Positions 32,433-40,454 of a stretch of DNA of 64,000 nucleotides are shown here, piece by piece (the first letter of the stretch is position 1; the number at the start of each line of letters is the position of its first letter). The stretch spans positions 620,001 to 684,000 of the forward strand of contig CAVWOU010000010.1 of NCBI GenBank assembly GCA_963756745.1. The letters are read 5' to 3'. This stretch comes from DASPWW01 sp963756745. Lineage in GTDB: Bacteria > Actinomycetota > Thermoleophilia > Solirubrobacterales > 70-9. Under the pieces are notes generated by a model that was given only the letters and a program-made list of their open reading frames with translations, was not told the origin of the DNA and did not search any database. Made by a program: the position numbers and the translations under genes.

Positions 32433-33671
32433 CTACGCCGCCCGCGCCGGTGCGTCGAACGGCGCCGCCCGGGCGCGCTCGAACGCGAGCCGCGCCAGGA
32501 TGCCGCCGACGAGCGCGGCCACACCCGCCATCACGAGCGCCGCGCGGGGATCGATCGACTCGGACAGCCATCCCGTGAGCGGGGCGCCGATCGGGGTCGA
32601 CCCGAGGAACACGACCGAGTACAGGGCCATCACGCGGCCGCGCATCTCCGGCTCGGAGGCGAGCTGGAGCGCCGAGTTGACGCTCGCCGCGAGCGTTACG
32701 CTGGCCGCTCCGAGCGGCGCGAGAAGCAGCATCTCGAGCCCGAGCGAAGGCGCCCCGGCCGCGAGCAGCGCCAGCGCGCCGAACCCGATCGCGGCGCCCG
32801 CGAGCAGCGCGGGCGTCACGGTTGCGCGGGCGCCGTTTGCCAGCGCCCCAACGACCGCGCCGATCCCCATCGCCGTGACGAGGGCCGCGTAGGCCGACGC
32901 GCCGCCGTCGAAGGTGAAGCGCGCGAGCAGCGGAAGGATCGCCTGGAAGTTGAAGCCGAGCGTTCCCACGATCGCCATCAGTCCGAGCGGGATCCAGAGC
33001 TGGGGCGTCGCGCGCACGTAGCCGAGGCCGGCGCGCACCGCTCCCGCCCGGCGCGGCTCGATCGCCGCCGGCCGCAGCGCGTCGGCGTCCATCCCGGCGA
33101 GCGCCGCGATCATCACGGCGAAGCTTGCCGCGTTCAGCGCGAAGCACGGCTCGACGCCTACGGTCGCGATCAGCAACCCCGCGATCGCGGGACCCGTGAT
33201 CCGCGCCGCGTGGATCAACACGCTGTTGAGGCTCACCGCGTTCACCACCCGGTCGGCGCCGACGATCTCCATCACGAACGCCTGCCGGGTCGGGTAGTCG
33301 ACCGCGTTGACGACGCCGCGCGCGAACACCGCGACATAGACCGCGATTGGCGATAGCCCGCCGGTCGCCGCGAGGGCGAACAGCGCAAGCGGCGGGAGGA
33401 CGTGCAGCGCCTGGGTCGTGATCAGCAGCCGCCGCTTCGGTACCCGGTCCGCGATCAGCCCGCCCCACGCGCCGACGAGCAGCAGCGGAAGGAACTGGAG
33501 CGCGGTCGTGAAGCCGACCGCGAGCCCGCTCCCGGTCAGCGTGAGGATCACCCAGATCTCGGCAACGGTCTGCATCCAGTTGCCAGAGATGGACACCAGC
33601 TGCCCGACGAAGAAGCGGCGGTAATTCGGTATGCGGAGGCTGGCGAAGGAGCGATTGAGCGCCGCCGTCAA
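32433..33671 (-). CDS. MFS exporter (MFS_3/EntS-like)
   Basis: A 412-residue permease with twelve helices. The N-terminus MTAALNRSFASLRIPNYRRF leads to helix 1 (FFVGQLVSISGNWMQTVAEI, with the GNWMQTVA motif typical of MFS_3). GGLIADRVPKRRLLITTQAL is the loop 2-3 signature and PLTGWLSESIDPRAALVMAG the second-half counterpart. EntS-like exporters extrude siderophores or drugs. Its start overlaps the end of the MarR-type regulator by 4 bases, so it is coupled to it and a likely target of its regulation. Confidence 0.9.
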   Translation of the reverse strand: MTAALNRSFASLRIPNYRRFFVGQLVSISGNWMQTVAEIWVILTLTGSGLAVGFTTALQFLPLLLVGAWGGLIADRVPKRRLLITTQALHVLPPLALFALAATGGLSPIAVYVAVFARGVVNAVDYPTRQAFVMEIVGADRVVNAVSLNSVLIHAARITGPAIAGLLIATVGVEPCFALNAASFAVMIAALAGMDADALRPAAIEPRRAGAVRAGLGYVRATPQLWIPLGLMAIVGTLGFNFQAILPLLARFTFDGGASAYAALVTAMGIGAVVGALANGARATVTPALLAGAAIGFGALALLAAGAPSLGLEMLLLAPLGAASVTLAASVNSALQLASEPEMRGRVMALYSVVFLGSTPIGAPLTGWLSESIDPRAALVMAGVAALVGGILARLAFERARAAPFDAPARAA

Positions 33672-34162
33672 GCGGCCTCACCGCCCGCGTCCCGCGCAAG
33701 GATCGACTCGAGCACGTCGGTGGCCCGGGCGAGCGCGCTCAGGTCCTCGGGTGGAAGGTCGCGGATCCGGCTCGCGAGATAGGCGGTCTTCCGCCGGCGA
33801 AGCCGCCGCAGCAGCGCGCGACCATCGGAGCTCACGCTGACGATCGCCGAGCGCCCGTCGGTGGGGTCGGCGATGCGCTCGACCAGCCCTGCCTCCACGA
33901 GCCGGGAAAGCACACGCGTCGCGGTCGGGCGCCTGATCCGCTCGCGCTCGGCGAGCTCGCTCGGCGCCAGCGGGCCGTGGCGCTCGATCGTCGCCAACGC
34001 TGCGACCTGGGAGGGGCTCAGGTCCGCGCCGGCCTCCTGGCGCAGCCGTCGCGCCGTCCGCGTGATCGCGAGCCTGAGCCGCGCCGCGAGCTCGACGTCA
34101 GTCGCTGCGGCTGATCCGGGCTGGGTCTCGATGGGTCGGTTGATGTCGGCAAGGTGATTCAC
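33668..34162 (-). CDS. MarR-family transcriptional regulator
   Basis: A 164-residue winged-helix MarR: LRLAITRTARRLRQEAGADL, LSPSQVAALATIERHGPLAP and IRRPTATRVLSRLVEAGLVE give helix 1, the recognition helix and wing (RIADPTDGRSAIVSVSSDG), ending in a long dimer helix. The GTG start at 34162 is preferred, as an upstream start at 34210 would cover the operator. It controls the P450-hydratase-MFS unit and probably itself; a 19-bp imperfect palindrome lies directly upstream of its start. The ligand is unknown, and hydrophobic phenolic compounds are typical for this family. Confidence 0.88.
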   Translation of the reverse strand: MNHLADINRPIETQPGSAAATDVELAARLRLAITRTARRLRQEAGADLSPSQVAALATIERHGPLAPSELAERERIRRPTATRVLSRLVEAGLVERIADPTDGRSAIVSVSSDGRALLRRLRRRKTAYLASRIRDLPPEDLSALARATDVLESILARDAGGEAA

Positions 34163-34163
34163 C

Positions 34164-34182
34164 TTGCTAATTAGCGTAGCAA
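34164..34182. promoter_or_regulatory. MarR-type operator, 19-bp inverted repeat
   Basis: TTGCTAATTAGCGTAGCAA has 6-bp arms (TTGCTA, TAGCAA) around a 7-nt spacer, the size and form of MarR boxes. On the minus strand it contains TACGCT, a possible -10 element, 10 nt before the GTG, so bound repressor would block polymerase. AAGGTGATTCACCTT overlaps the start region (34151-34165) as a second inverted repeat. The operator sits between the regulator and the divergent DUF2283 gene. Confidence 0.6.
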
Positions 34183-34218
34183 ACCATCTTCGGCCGGCTA
34201 CCCTGAGCACTTCGAACG

Positions 34219-34503
34219 GTGAGCATCCGCGCCGGCAACTACACGTTCACCCACGTCACCTACGACGCGCCGAGCGACGTTCTCTACGCGGCTATCGACG
34301 CCCCGCGCCCGGGGACCCGCCGCGAGACGCCGGAGTCGGACGTACTGCGCTTCGACCGGCGGGGCGAGTTCTTCGGCGTGATCCTGGTCAACCCGCGCCA
34401 GCGGCTCGAGCGCGACGGCATCGTGCGGCTCACCCTGCCGTCGGGCGATCTCGTCGGGGTTCAGGGCATCGAGGCGGCGATCCGAGCGAGCGATCGCGCA
34501 TAA
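34219..34503 (+). CDS. DUF2283-family protein
   Basis: A 94-residue protein of the DUF2283 type: FTHVTYDAPSDVLYAAIDAP then GTRRETPESDVLRFDRRGEF FGVILVNPRQ. The family is small, beta-strand-rich and of unknown function. The start is GTG at 34219 (MSIRAGNY). It is read away from the MarR regulator and shares its intergenic control region. Confidence 0.75.
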   Translation: MSIRAGNYTFTHVTYDAPSDVLYAAIDAPRPGTRRETPESDVLRFDRRGEFFGVILVNPRQRLERDGIVRLTLPSGDLVGVQGIEAAIRASDRA

Positions 34504-34539
34504 GCTGCGGTCCCGATCACCACGCAAGGAGGAGAGCGA

Positions 34540-34974
34540 ATGAGCAGGAAGTTGACCCTGGCCACGGTCGCCGCGCTCGCCGCGGTCGGCGCCTTCGCCG
34601 CCGCCAGCCTCGGCGGCGAGGGCGGGAACCGTCCCGACGATTTCAACCGCAGCTTCGAGCGCATTGGGCTGCAGCCGGTCGATGCCCCGAGCGCCTCAGC
34701 ATCCGCCGGCGCGCAGGTCGCGAAGGGCAAGCCGAAGGCGAAGTACTTCGAGTCGCAGTCCATGCCGGTCACGGGGCCCGGCGCGGACTTCTCGGCAAGC
34801 TGCCCCGGCGGCCACAAGGCTCTCAGCGGGTACTTCCTGAGCACCGGCGCGATCGTCCCGGACACGTCGGCGATCTCCGAGGACACGCCACGGGCCTGGG
34901 TGTTCGGGTTCGTGAATCTTCCCCAGACCGACGGCCAAGTCATCATCGGCCTGGTGTGCGGGAAGAGGCTGTGA
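34540..34974 (+). CDS. secreted protein, unknown
   Basis: A 144-residue exported protein: signal peptide KLTLATVAALAAVGAFAAAS with cleavage around residue 24. The mature part is low in Cys (two: SCPGGH, VCGKRL, likely a disulfide) and ends in strands DTPRAWVFGFVNLPQTDGQV. GGAGGAGAGCGA before the ATG is a good ribosome-binding site. I know no name; similar exported proteins of this length are common in Thermoleophilia. Confidence 0.7.
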   Translation: MSRKLTLATVAALAAVGAFAAASLGGEGGNRPDDFNRSFERIGLQPVDAPSASASAGAQVAKGKPKAKYFESQSMPVTGPGADFSASCPGGHKALSGYFLSTGAIVPDTSAISEDTPRAWVFGFVNLPQTDGQVIIGLVCGKRL

Positions 34975-35046
34975 GGCGCGCCGGGTAGCGCGGGACGCGC
35001 GGCGACCTCACGTTCGCGGGCTTCCGCCCGTTTACTTGGGTGAATA

Positions 35047-35547
35047 GTGAGTGAGGCGCAAGCGCAACTACCCCCGTTTCAGGCGTTCATCGAGCAGCAC
35101 CGCGGTCCGGTGCTCGGATTCCTGCGCGCGATGGTCGGGCCCGACGACGCGGACGACTGCTTCCAGGAGACCTTCCTGGCGGCGCTCCGGGCGTATCCGT
35201 CCGCGGACGGGCGAAACCTGCGTGCCTGGGTGATGACGATCGCCCGCAACAAGGCGATCGACCACGCCCGCGCCCGCGGGCGGAGGGCCACGCCGGTGGC
35301 CGATCCGCCGGAGGCCCCCGTGTCCGACTCGTACGACGGCCTCGGCGGCGGAGCGGTGTGGGCCCGCGCCGCCGAGCTGGCGAACGGCCAGCGCGCGGCG
35401 CTCGCGCTCCGGTTCGCCGCCGACCTTCCGTATCGCGACATCGGAGCGGCGCTGGGCACATCGGAGGCAGCCGCCCGGCGACGCGTGCACGACGGGCTCG
35501 AGGCGCTGCGCGAGCACCTCGCCACGACAAGCAAGGAGGATCAATGA
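35047..35547 (+). CDS. ECF-family sigma factor
   Basis: A 166-residue group IV sigma factor. Region 2 is FIEQHRGPVLGFLRAMVGPD, then DDCFQETFLAALRAYPSADG and NLRAWVMTIARNKAIDHARA; region 4 is NGQRAALALRFAADLPYRDI, GAALGTSEAAARRRVHDGLE. Both are complete, unlike in the sigma gene at 738. The start is GTG. Its stop overlaps the ogt start (ATGA), so the two are coupled and likely make one regulatory-repair unit. No anti-sigma gene follows, which is unusual for this type. Confidence 0.9.
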   Translation: MSEAQAQLPPFQAFIEQHRGPVLGFLRAMVGPDDADDCFQETFLAALRAYPSADGRNLRAWVMTIARNKAIDHARARGRRATPVADPPEAPVSDSYDGLGGGAVWARAAELANGQRAALALRFAADLPYRDIGAALGTSEAAARRRVHDGLEALREHLATTSKEDQ

Positions 35548-36170
35548 ATGCGTCAACCTCAACCAACGCGCTCGAGCGACAGCTCCGCGAGGGCGTCCGT
35601 GGCGGAGACGATCCCACGACCGCGATCGCCACGCTGGCGAATCGAGCGGCAACAGACGGCCTGCTCGACGTCGCCTACGCGACCGTCGACACCCCGGTCG
35701 GCCCGGTGCTCGCGGCGACGACGCCGCGCGGACTCGTGCGGGTGGCGTACGCGCGCGAGAGCATGGACGAGGTGCTGACGGAGCTCGCCCGCGAGGTCTC
35801 ACCGCGAGTACTGGAGTCGCCGTCCGAGCTCGACCCGGTACGGCGCGAGCTCGAGGAGTACTTCGAGCAGCGACGTCGCGAGTTCGACCTCGCGATCGAC
35901 TGGCGGCTGAGCCAGGGGTTCAGGCGGCGGGCGCTCGAGTCCCTCACCGGGATCCCGTACGGAGGCACCATCACCTACAAGGAGCTCGCCGGTCGCGCCG
36001 GGAGCCCGCGCGCGCATCGCGCGGCCGGGTCGGCGTGCGGCTCGAACCCGATCCCGATCGTCGTTCCGTGCCACCGCGTGGTCCGCGTGGGCGGAGAGCT
36101 CGGCGGTTACGGCGGCGGCCCGGAGGTGAAGGAGTTCCTGCTCGAGCTCGAGGGCGCGATCAACAAGTGA
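35544..36170 (+). CDS. ogt: methylated-DNA-protein cysteine methyltransferase
   Basis: A 208-residue O6-alkylguanine repair protein. The active-site motif PIPIVVPCHRVVRVGGELGG contains the acceptor Cys176 in PCHRV, and GFRRRALESLTGIPYGGTIT YKELAGRAGSP is the DNA-binding helix-turn-helix. The N-terminal ~50 residues (MNASTSTNALERQLREGVRG and following) extend beyond the usual Ogt start and show no clear domain; they might serve as a regulatory or anti-sigma-like element. RBS AAGGAGGATCA. It is translated with the ECF sigma factor and so may belong to that factor's regulon, parallel to Ada/Ogt control in other bacteria. Confidence 0.92.
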   Translation: MNASTSTNALERQLREGVRGGDDPTTAIATLANRAATDGLLDVAYATVDTPVGPVLAATTPRGLVRVAYARESMDEVLTELAREVSPRVLESPSELDPVRRELEEYFEQRRREFDLAIDWRLSQGFRRRALESLTGIPYGGTITYKELAGRAGSPRAHRAAGSACGSNPIPIVVPCHRVVRVGGELGGYGGGPEVKEFLLELEGAINK

Positions 36171-36326
36171 TCAGCAAGGAGTAACCGGCGCCTGATGCTC
36201 GTGAAGGGTGCCGGCCTGGAGCCAGCGGTCGTTGATGTTCTCGCGATTGCGCGGCAGCCGCTTGCGGGTCCACTCGGAGTCCCCCGACTTCCGGTGGCGC
36301 ACGACGTATGCCGTCTCGTTCCGCAC
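36171..36326 (-). CDS. small hypothetical protein, 51 residues
   Basis: From GTG at 36326 the frame reads MRNETAYVVRHRKSGDSEWT then RKRLPRNRENINDRWLQAGT then LHEHQAPVTPC and stops immediately after the ogt stop, tail to tail. The composition is GC3-rich and polar, with Arg/Asn and two Trp, and looks coding. No named family. The start is uncertain and no strong ribosome-binding site is seen. Confidence 0.55.
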   Translation of the reverse strand: MRNETAYVVRHRKSGDSEWTRKRLPRNRENINDRWLQAGTLHEHQAPVTPC

Positions 36327-36409
36327 CCGCGATGACTCTCACCCGGGCAAGTCGTCCTATAGGAAGTGCCTATACCAACGCCGCGTTTCGCGGACGGAAA
36401 GGAGAACCC

Positions 36410-36796
36410 ATGGGACAGCCAGTGATCCATTTCGAGGTCGTGGGGAAGGACGGGCCGAAGCTCCGCAGCTACTACTCGGACCTGTTCGACTGGGAGTTCG
36501 GCGAGGCGGTCGGCCCGACGGACTACGCGGTCGTCCAGGTCGACCCGGAGAACACCGGGATCGACGGCGACGGGATCCCGGGTGGAATCGGCACCGCGCC
36601 GGACGGCTACGACGGCCACGTGACGTTCTACGTCGCGGTCGACGACGTCGAGGCTGCGCTCGCGAAGGCCGAGAGCCTCGGGGGGTCGCGGATGATGGGC
36701 CCCGACAAGATCCCCGAGGTGAACATCGAGATCGGCCTGTTCACCGACCCAGAGGGTCACGTGATCGGGGTCGTCAAGCCGCTCGCACAGGGCTAG
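36410..36796 (+). CDS. VOC-superfamily (glyoxalase-like) protein
   Basis: A 128-residue single-domain VOC protein. VIHFEVVGKDGPKLRSYYSD then LFDWEFGEAVGPTDYA opens the fold, HVTFYVAVDDVEAALAKAES begins the second half and IGLFTDPEGHVIGVVKPLAQ closes it with the DPEGHxIG motif. The ATG follows GGAAAGGAGAACCC. It ends 26 bp before a rho-independent-type terminator. Substrate unknown. Confidence 0.86.
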   Translation: MGQPVIHFEVVGKDGPKLRSYYSDLFDWEFGEAVGPTDYAVVQVDPENTGIDGDGIPGGIGTAPDGYDGHVTFYVAVDDVEAALAKAESLGGSRMMGPDKIPEVNIEIGLFTDPEGHVIGVVKPLAQG

Positions 36797-36821
36797 CCGA
36801 GAGGTCCGCACGAACTGATCG

Positions 36822-36846
36822 GGGCCCCGTCATGCGGGGCCCTTTT
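36822..36846 (+). terminator. intrinsic terminator after VOC gene
   Basis: GGGCCCCG (36822-36829) and CGGGGCCC (36835-36842) make an 8-bp GC stem around the loop TCATG, followed by TTTT. It separates the VOC transcript from corA. Confidence 0.75.
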
Positions 36847-36893
36847 CATGGGCAGGAGGCGGCGCGGCGATCGGGAACCTCGCAGCCGGACCG

Positions 36894-37868
36894 ATGTCGA
36901 TGGTCGACTGCGCCCACTACCGCGACGGCGTGCGCCAGCACGAGGGCCCGCTGAGCATCGAGAAGGCGGCCAGCGCCGCGCGCGGAGACGCGGATTTCGT
37001 GTGGCTTGGCCTGTACGAGCCGAGCGACGAGGAGATGGCGAAGGTCGCGGAGACGTTCGACCTCCCCGAGCTCGCGGTCGAGGACGCCGAGGAGTCGCAC
37101 CAACGGCCCAAGCTCGAGGACTACGAGGGATCGTACTTCGTCGTCCTTCGTCCCGCGCGCTACGTCGACAGCAGGGAGGAGGTCGAGTTCGGCGAGATCC
37201 ACCTGTTCATCGGCGGCGACTACGTGATCGCCGTCAGGCATGGGGAAGCGAGCGAGCTGCGTCCGGCGCGCGAGCGGCTCGAGGAGCGCCGGGACCTGCT
37301 CGAGCAGGGCCCGGCCGCCGCCGTGTGGGCGATCCTCGACAAGGTCGTGGACGATTACGAGCCCGTGGTCGCAGGGCTCGACGGCGACATCGAAGAAGTC
37401 GAGCAGGAGATCTTCACCGACGGCGCCGATCCCACCGAGCGCATCTACCGGCTGAAGCGGGAGGTGATCGAGTTCCACCGCGCCGTGTCGCCGTTGCTGG
37501 ATCCGCTCCACGACCTCGAGCGCGGCGCGTTCCCGCAGGTGGACGAGCGCCTGCGGAGCTTCTTCCGCGACGTCGCGGACCACGCGCGGAGGGTCGATGA
37601 GTTGGTGATGAGCCAACGCGAGCTCCTGACCAGCGTCCTCCAGGCGAACTTGGCGCTCCAGAGCGTGCGCCAGAACACGGTCGTGAAGCAGATCTCGGCG
37701 TGGGCCGCGATCATCGCGGTCCCGACCTTCATCGCCTCCGTCTACGGGATGAACTTCGAGCACATGCCGGAGCTCGACTCGCCGATCGGATATCCGCTCG
37801 TGCTCGCGGTGATGGCGGTCTGCGTGCTGGCGTTGCACCGCTTCTTCAGGCGCATCAGCTGGCTTTAA
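36894..37868 (+). CDS. corA: magnesium/cobalt transporter CorA
   Basis: A 324-residue CorA-type channel. A long cytosolic alpha/beta domain (residues 1-250) is followed by two C-terminal helices; the signature YGMNFEHMPELD lies after the first (IISAWAAIIAVPTFIASV...), and the second is PLVLAVMAVCVLALHRFF. The long stalk helix (QVDERLRSFFRDVADHARRV) is as expected. It conducts Mg2+ (and Co2+/Ni2+) across the inner membrane as a pentamer. Start uncertain between ATG 36894 and 36900. It is followed by ctaG at a 24-bp gap. Confidence 0.93.
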   Translation: MSMVDCAHYRDGVRQHEGPLSIEKAASAARGDADFVWLGLYEPSDEEMAKVAETFDLPELAVEDAEESHQRPKLEDYEGSYFVVLRPARYVDSREEVEFGEIHLFIGGDYVIAVRHGEASELRPARERLEERRDLLEQGPAAAVWAILDKVVDDYEPVVAGLDGDIEEVEQEIFTDGADPTERIYRLKREVIEFHRAVSPLLDPLHDLERGAFPQVDERLRSFFRDVADHARRVDELVMSQRELLTSVLQANLALQSVRQNTVVKQISAWAAIIAVPTFIASVYGMNFEHMPELDSPIGYPLVLAVMAVCVLALHRFFRRISWL

Positions 37869-37879
37869 GCGCCCGGCGG

Positions 37880-37885
37880 TACGCT
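37880..37885 (+). promoter_or_regulatory. -10 hexamer TACGCT of ctaG
   Basis: TACGCT ends 7 nt before ATG 37893, consistent with a leaderless start. Confidence 0.35.
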
Positions 37886-37892
37886 GATTCCG

Positions 37893-38777
37893 ATGCCGGT
37901 CGCGCACGTCGGGTCGGGCACGTACGAGCCTCTCCAGCTGCTGCCGCTGGCGGTGGCGGCGGTCGCCTATGCGTTCCGGGCTCGCACGCTCGCGCGCCGT
38001 GGCAAGCCTGTGCCGGCGTGGCGCCAGGCGAGCTTCGCCGCGGGGCTTGCGTTGATCCTCGCGGCGCTGGTCTCCCCGATCGCCCACCTCGGCGAGGAGC
38101 TGCTGGTGGCTCACATGGCGCAGCACCTCGTGCTCGGCGATCTGGCAGCGCTGCTGATCGTCCTCGGGCTCACCGGGCCGCTGCTCCAGCCGCTTCTATC
38201 CGCACCGGGGCTCGGGTGGCTTCGCTGGCTCGTGCATCCGCTGGTGGCGCTCCCGATCTGGATCGCGAACCTGGTCCTGTGGCACGTGCCCGTTCTGTAT
38301 CAGGGGGCGCTGACGAGCGAGCCGCTGCACGCGCTCGAGCACGCGTCGTTCCTGAGCGCCGGGGTGCTGATGTGGATGGCGCTCCTGGGGCCGCTCCCGA
38401 AGCCGGAGTGGTTCGGTAACCCGGCGCGGCTGGGCTACGTGATCGCCGTGCGCTTCGGGGGCGCCGCGCTCGGCAACGCGTTCATGTGGTCCGGCACCGT
38501 GTTCTATCCCGACTACCGGGCCGGCGAGGCCTCATGGGACATTGCCCCGCTCGCCGACCAGGGAGCCGCGGGCGTCGTGATGACGATCGAGCAGGGGTTG
38601 GTGACGCTGGCGCTGTTTGCGTGGCTGTTCTTCCGCTGGGCGAACGAGACCGAGGAGCGCCAGCGGCTGCTCGACCTCGCGGACGCCCGCGGCATCCCGC
38701 TCGACGAGGCCCGCGCTGCGCGCGCGGTGGCTGCCGGACAAGGCGCCCGGTTGGAGGAGCGCCTGCGTGGGTCGTAA
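37893..38777 (+). CDS. ctaG: cytochrome c oxidase assembly protein CtaG
   Basis: A 294-residue caa3_CtaG-family (DUF1404) membrane protein with six or seven helices: LLPLAVAAVAYAFRARTLAR, SFAAGLALILAALVSPIAHL, ELLVAHMAQHLVLGDLAALL, and more to LVTLALFAWLFFRW. Conserved His pairs (HLGEELLVAHMAQHLV, HPLVALPIWIANLVLWHVPV, HALEHASFLSAGVLMWM) are the copper-binding-type histidines expected in this family. It helps load the CuB site of heme-copper oxidase. The C-terminus has an extra charged tail. It is translationally close to the next gene, whose GTG start overlaps its end. Confidence 0.9.
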   Translation: MPVAHVGSGTYEPLQLLPLAVAAVAYAFRARTLARRGKPVPAWRQASFAAGLALILAALVSPIAHLGEELLVAHMAQHLVLGDLAALLIVLGLTGPLLQPLLSAPGLGWLRWLVHPLVALPIWIANLVLWHVPVLYQGALTSEPLHALEHASFLSAGVLMWMALLGPLPKPEWFGNPARLGYVIAVRFGGAALGNAFMWSGTVFYPDYRAGEASWDIAPLADQGAAGVVMTIEQGLVTLALFAWLFFRWANETEERQRLLDLADARGIPLDEARAARAVAAGQGARLEERLRGS

Positions 38778-40257
38778 CCGCTTTCTCTACGCCTTTATCT
38801 TCGTCGTCGGGTCCGCCAGCCTCGGCGCCGAGATCGCCGCGGCGCGCCTGATGGCGCCGTTCTTCGGCGCCTCGACGATCGTGTGGGCGAACACGATCGG
38901 CGTCGTGCTGGTCGCCCTGTCGGTCGGCTACTGGCTCGGCGGCAGGATCGGCGACCGCTATCCGCACCTCAGGGGACTGTGCCTGCTGGTGATGGGCGCG
39001 GCGGTGCTGCTCGCGGTGGTGCCGTTCGTCGCCCGCCCGCTGTTCGACGTCTCGGTCGACGCCCTCGACGAGATCTCGGCGGGCGCGTTCGTCGGCTCGC
39101 TGTTCGGCGTGCTGGTGCTGATCGCGGTGCCGGTGATGATGCTCGGGGCCGCGTCGCCGTACGCGATCCGGCTCGCCGTCCCCGACGTGGAGCACTCGGG
39201 CCGCGTGGCCGGGCGCCTGTACGCGATCTCGACCGCCGGGTCGCTGCTCGGGACGTGGCTGTCGGCGCTCGTCCTGATCCCACTGATCGGGACGCAGCGC
39301 ACATTCCTCAGCTTCGCCCTCGCGGCCGGGGTGGTCGCGGCGATCGGCCTTGGGTGGCGCTACGCGGCGGTTCCCGTCGCACTCGCCGGCGTGATCGCGA
39401 TCCCCGTCGGGACCCTGAAGGCGACCGAGGACGGGAGGGTGATCCATGAGACCGAGACCGACTTCCAATACGCGCGCGTCGTCGAGCAGGAGGACGGCGA
39501 TCGCGCGCTCGAGCTCAACGAGGGGCAGGCCATTCACTCGCTTTACCGCCCCGGCAGCTACCTGACCGGCGACGTCTGGGACGGGTACCTCGTGCTGCCG
39601 TTCGCCGGCCTGAGCAAGCCGCCGGAGCGGATCGCGATCCTCGGCAACGCGGCCGGCACGACAGCCCGCGCCTATGGCCACTACTTCCCCGACACTGTGG
39701 TCGACGGGGTCGAGATCGACGGCGAGCTGACCGAGATCGGGCGGCGGTTCTTCGACCTCGACAACCCCAACCTGCGGGTTTATCACGAGGACGCACGGCC
39801 GTGGTTGCGGGCCTCCGAGGGCGGCTACGACGTGATCATGGTCGACGCGTACCGCCAGCCGTACATCCCGTTCTACCTCGCGACCGAGGAGTTCTTCGAG
39901 CTGGTTCGCGACCGGCTCGCGCCCGGTGGGGTGGTGATCGTCAACGCCGGCCATCCGGAGGGGAACGACGACCTGGAGAAGGTCCTGGGACGCACGATGG
40001 CCGAGGTGTTCCCGACGGTGATCCGCGATCCCATCGAGCCGACGAACACTCTTTTGCTCGGGTCGGAGGCGCCCGCCTCCGGCGCCCGGCTGCGCGAAGC
40101 CGTTCGCGACCTCCCGCCGGGACTGCGGCCGGTGGCGACCCAGTCCGCCGCCAGGATCACACCGCGGCTCGAGGGCGGCAGGGTCTACACGGACGACCTC
40201 GCGCCGGTCGAGTGGCTGATCGACCGCTCGATCCTCGGATACGCGGCGGAGGACTGA
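38767..40257 (+). CDS. spermidine-synthase-like membrane-anchored protein
   Basis: A 496-residue fused protein: N-terminal membrane part of about 215 residues with six or seven helices (IFVVGSASLGAEIAAARLMA, WANTIGVVLVALSVGYWLGG, and so on) and a C-terminal aminopropyltransferase/SAM-binding domain. In the latter ILGNAAGTTARAYGHYFPDT is motif I, VDGVEIDGELTEIGRRFFDL is the acidic loop, HEDARPWLRASEGGYDVIMV and DAYRQPYIPFYLATEEFFEL follow. This matches fused MFS/spermidine-synthase proteins of actinobacteria. No SpeD is in the window, so spermidine production is unproven. GTG 38767 overlaps the end of ctaG. Confidence 0.85.
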   Translation: MGRNRFLYAFIFVVGSASLGAEIAAARLMAPFFGASTIVWANTIGVVLVALSVGYWLGGRIGDRYPHLRGLCLLVMGAAVLLAVVPFVARPLFDVSVDALDEISAGAFVGSLFGVLVLIAVPVMMLGAASPYAIRLAVPDVEHSGRVAGRLYAISTAGSLLGTWLSALVLIPLIGTQRTFLSFALAAGVVAAIGLGWRYAAVPVALAGVIAIPVGTLKATEDGRVIHETETDFQYARVVEQEDGDRALELNEGQAIHSLYRPGSYLTGDVWDGYLVLPFAGLSKPPERIAILGNAAGTTARAYGHYFPDTVVDGVEIDGELTEIGRRFFDLDNPNLRVYHEDARPWLRASEGGYDVIMVDAYRQPYIPFYLATEEFFELVRDRLAPGGVVIVNAGHPEGNDDLEKVLGRTMAEVFPTVIRDPIEPTNTLLLGSEAPASGARLREAVRDLPPGLRPVATQSAARITPRLEGGRVYTDDLAPVEWLIDRSILGYAAED

Positions 40258-40259
40258 CC

Positions 40260-40376
40260 GTGAGCCTTCCCGACCGGTTTCTCGCCTGGCTCGTCACCGG
40301 GCCGGTTGGGCGGTTCGTCGCGTTCTTCCTCGACCTCGGCGCGGCGCTGATCGGTGCGGCACGACGCCGCATCTAG
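40260..40376 (+). CDS. small membrane-associated peptide (38 residues)
   Basis: The GTG comes 2 nt after the spermidine-synthase-like gene's stop. The frame reads VSLPDRFLAWLVTGPVGRFV then AFFLDLGAALIGAARRRI and ends in TAG within the left arm of an inverted repeat. One hydrophobic helix with a basic C-terminal tail is expected. The gene is likely cotranscribed; I know no name for it. Confidence 0.55.
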   Translation: MSLPDRFLAWLVTGPVGRFVAFFLDLGAALIGAARRRI

Positions 40377-40444
40377 ATGAGCGATCCCACGACCACGCAC
40401 ACGCGCGCCCCCGGGCGCACGCGGCCATGGAATCGCTCATCTAG
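40373..40444. repeat. long inverted repeat between the peptide gene and tig
   Basis: CTAGATGAGCGAT (40373-40385) and ATCGCTCATCTAG (40432-40444) are perfect 13-bp inverted copies separated by 46 nt. Inside lies a second, perfect GC hairpin (GCGCCC at 40405-40410, GGGCGC at 40413-40418). The TAG of the small gene is in the left arm. It could be a terminator-like structure, an RNA regulatory stem or a cruciform. No T-tract follows, so classic intrinsic termination is doubtful. Confidence 0.7.
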
Positions 40445-40447
40445 GGT
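40442..40447 (+). promoter_or_regulatory. -10 hexamer TAGGGT of tig
   Basis: TAGGGT ends 7 nt before the ATG at 40455 and overlaps the right arm of the inverted repeat. Structure and promoter are therefore mutually exclusive if the stem forms in DNA. Confidence 0.4.
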
Positions 40448-40454
40448 CTAAGTA

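Noticed and set aside
30127..33699. A 1190-codon open frame on the minus strand that would join cytochrome P450 to long upstream sequence.
   Set aside because: Only its last 410 codons (30127-31356) resemble a protein. The rest is antisense to or out of frame with the crotonase and MFS genes and has the Arg/Ala/Gly-rich look of GC-rich shadow frames.
38482..39954. A 490-codon minus-strand frame over the spermidine-synthase-like gene.
   Set aside because: Arg/Asp/His-rich shadow composition, no motifs, while the plus strand shows a membrane region and a SAM-binding domain.
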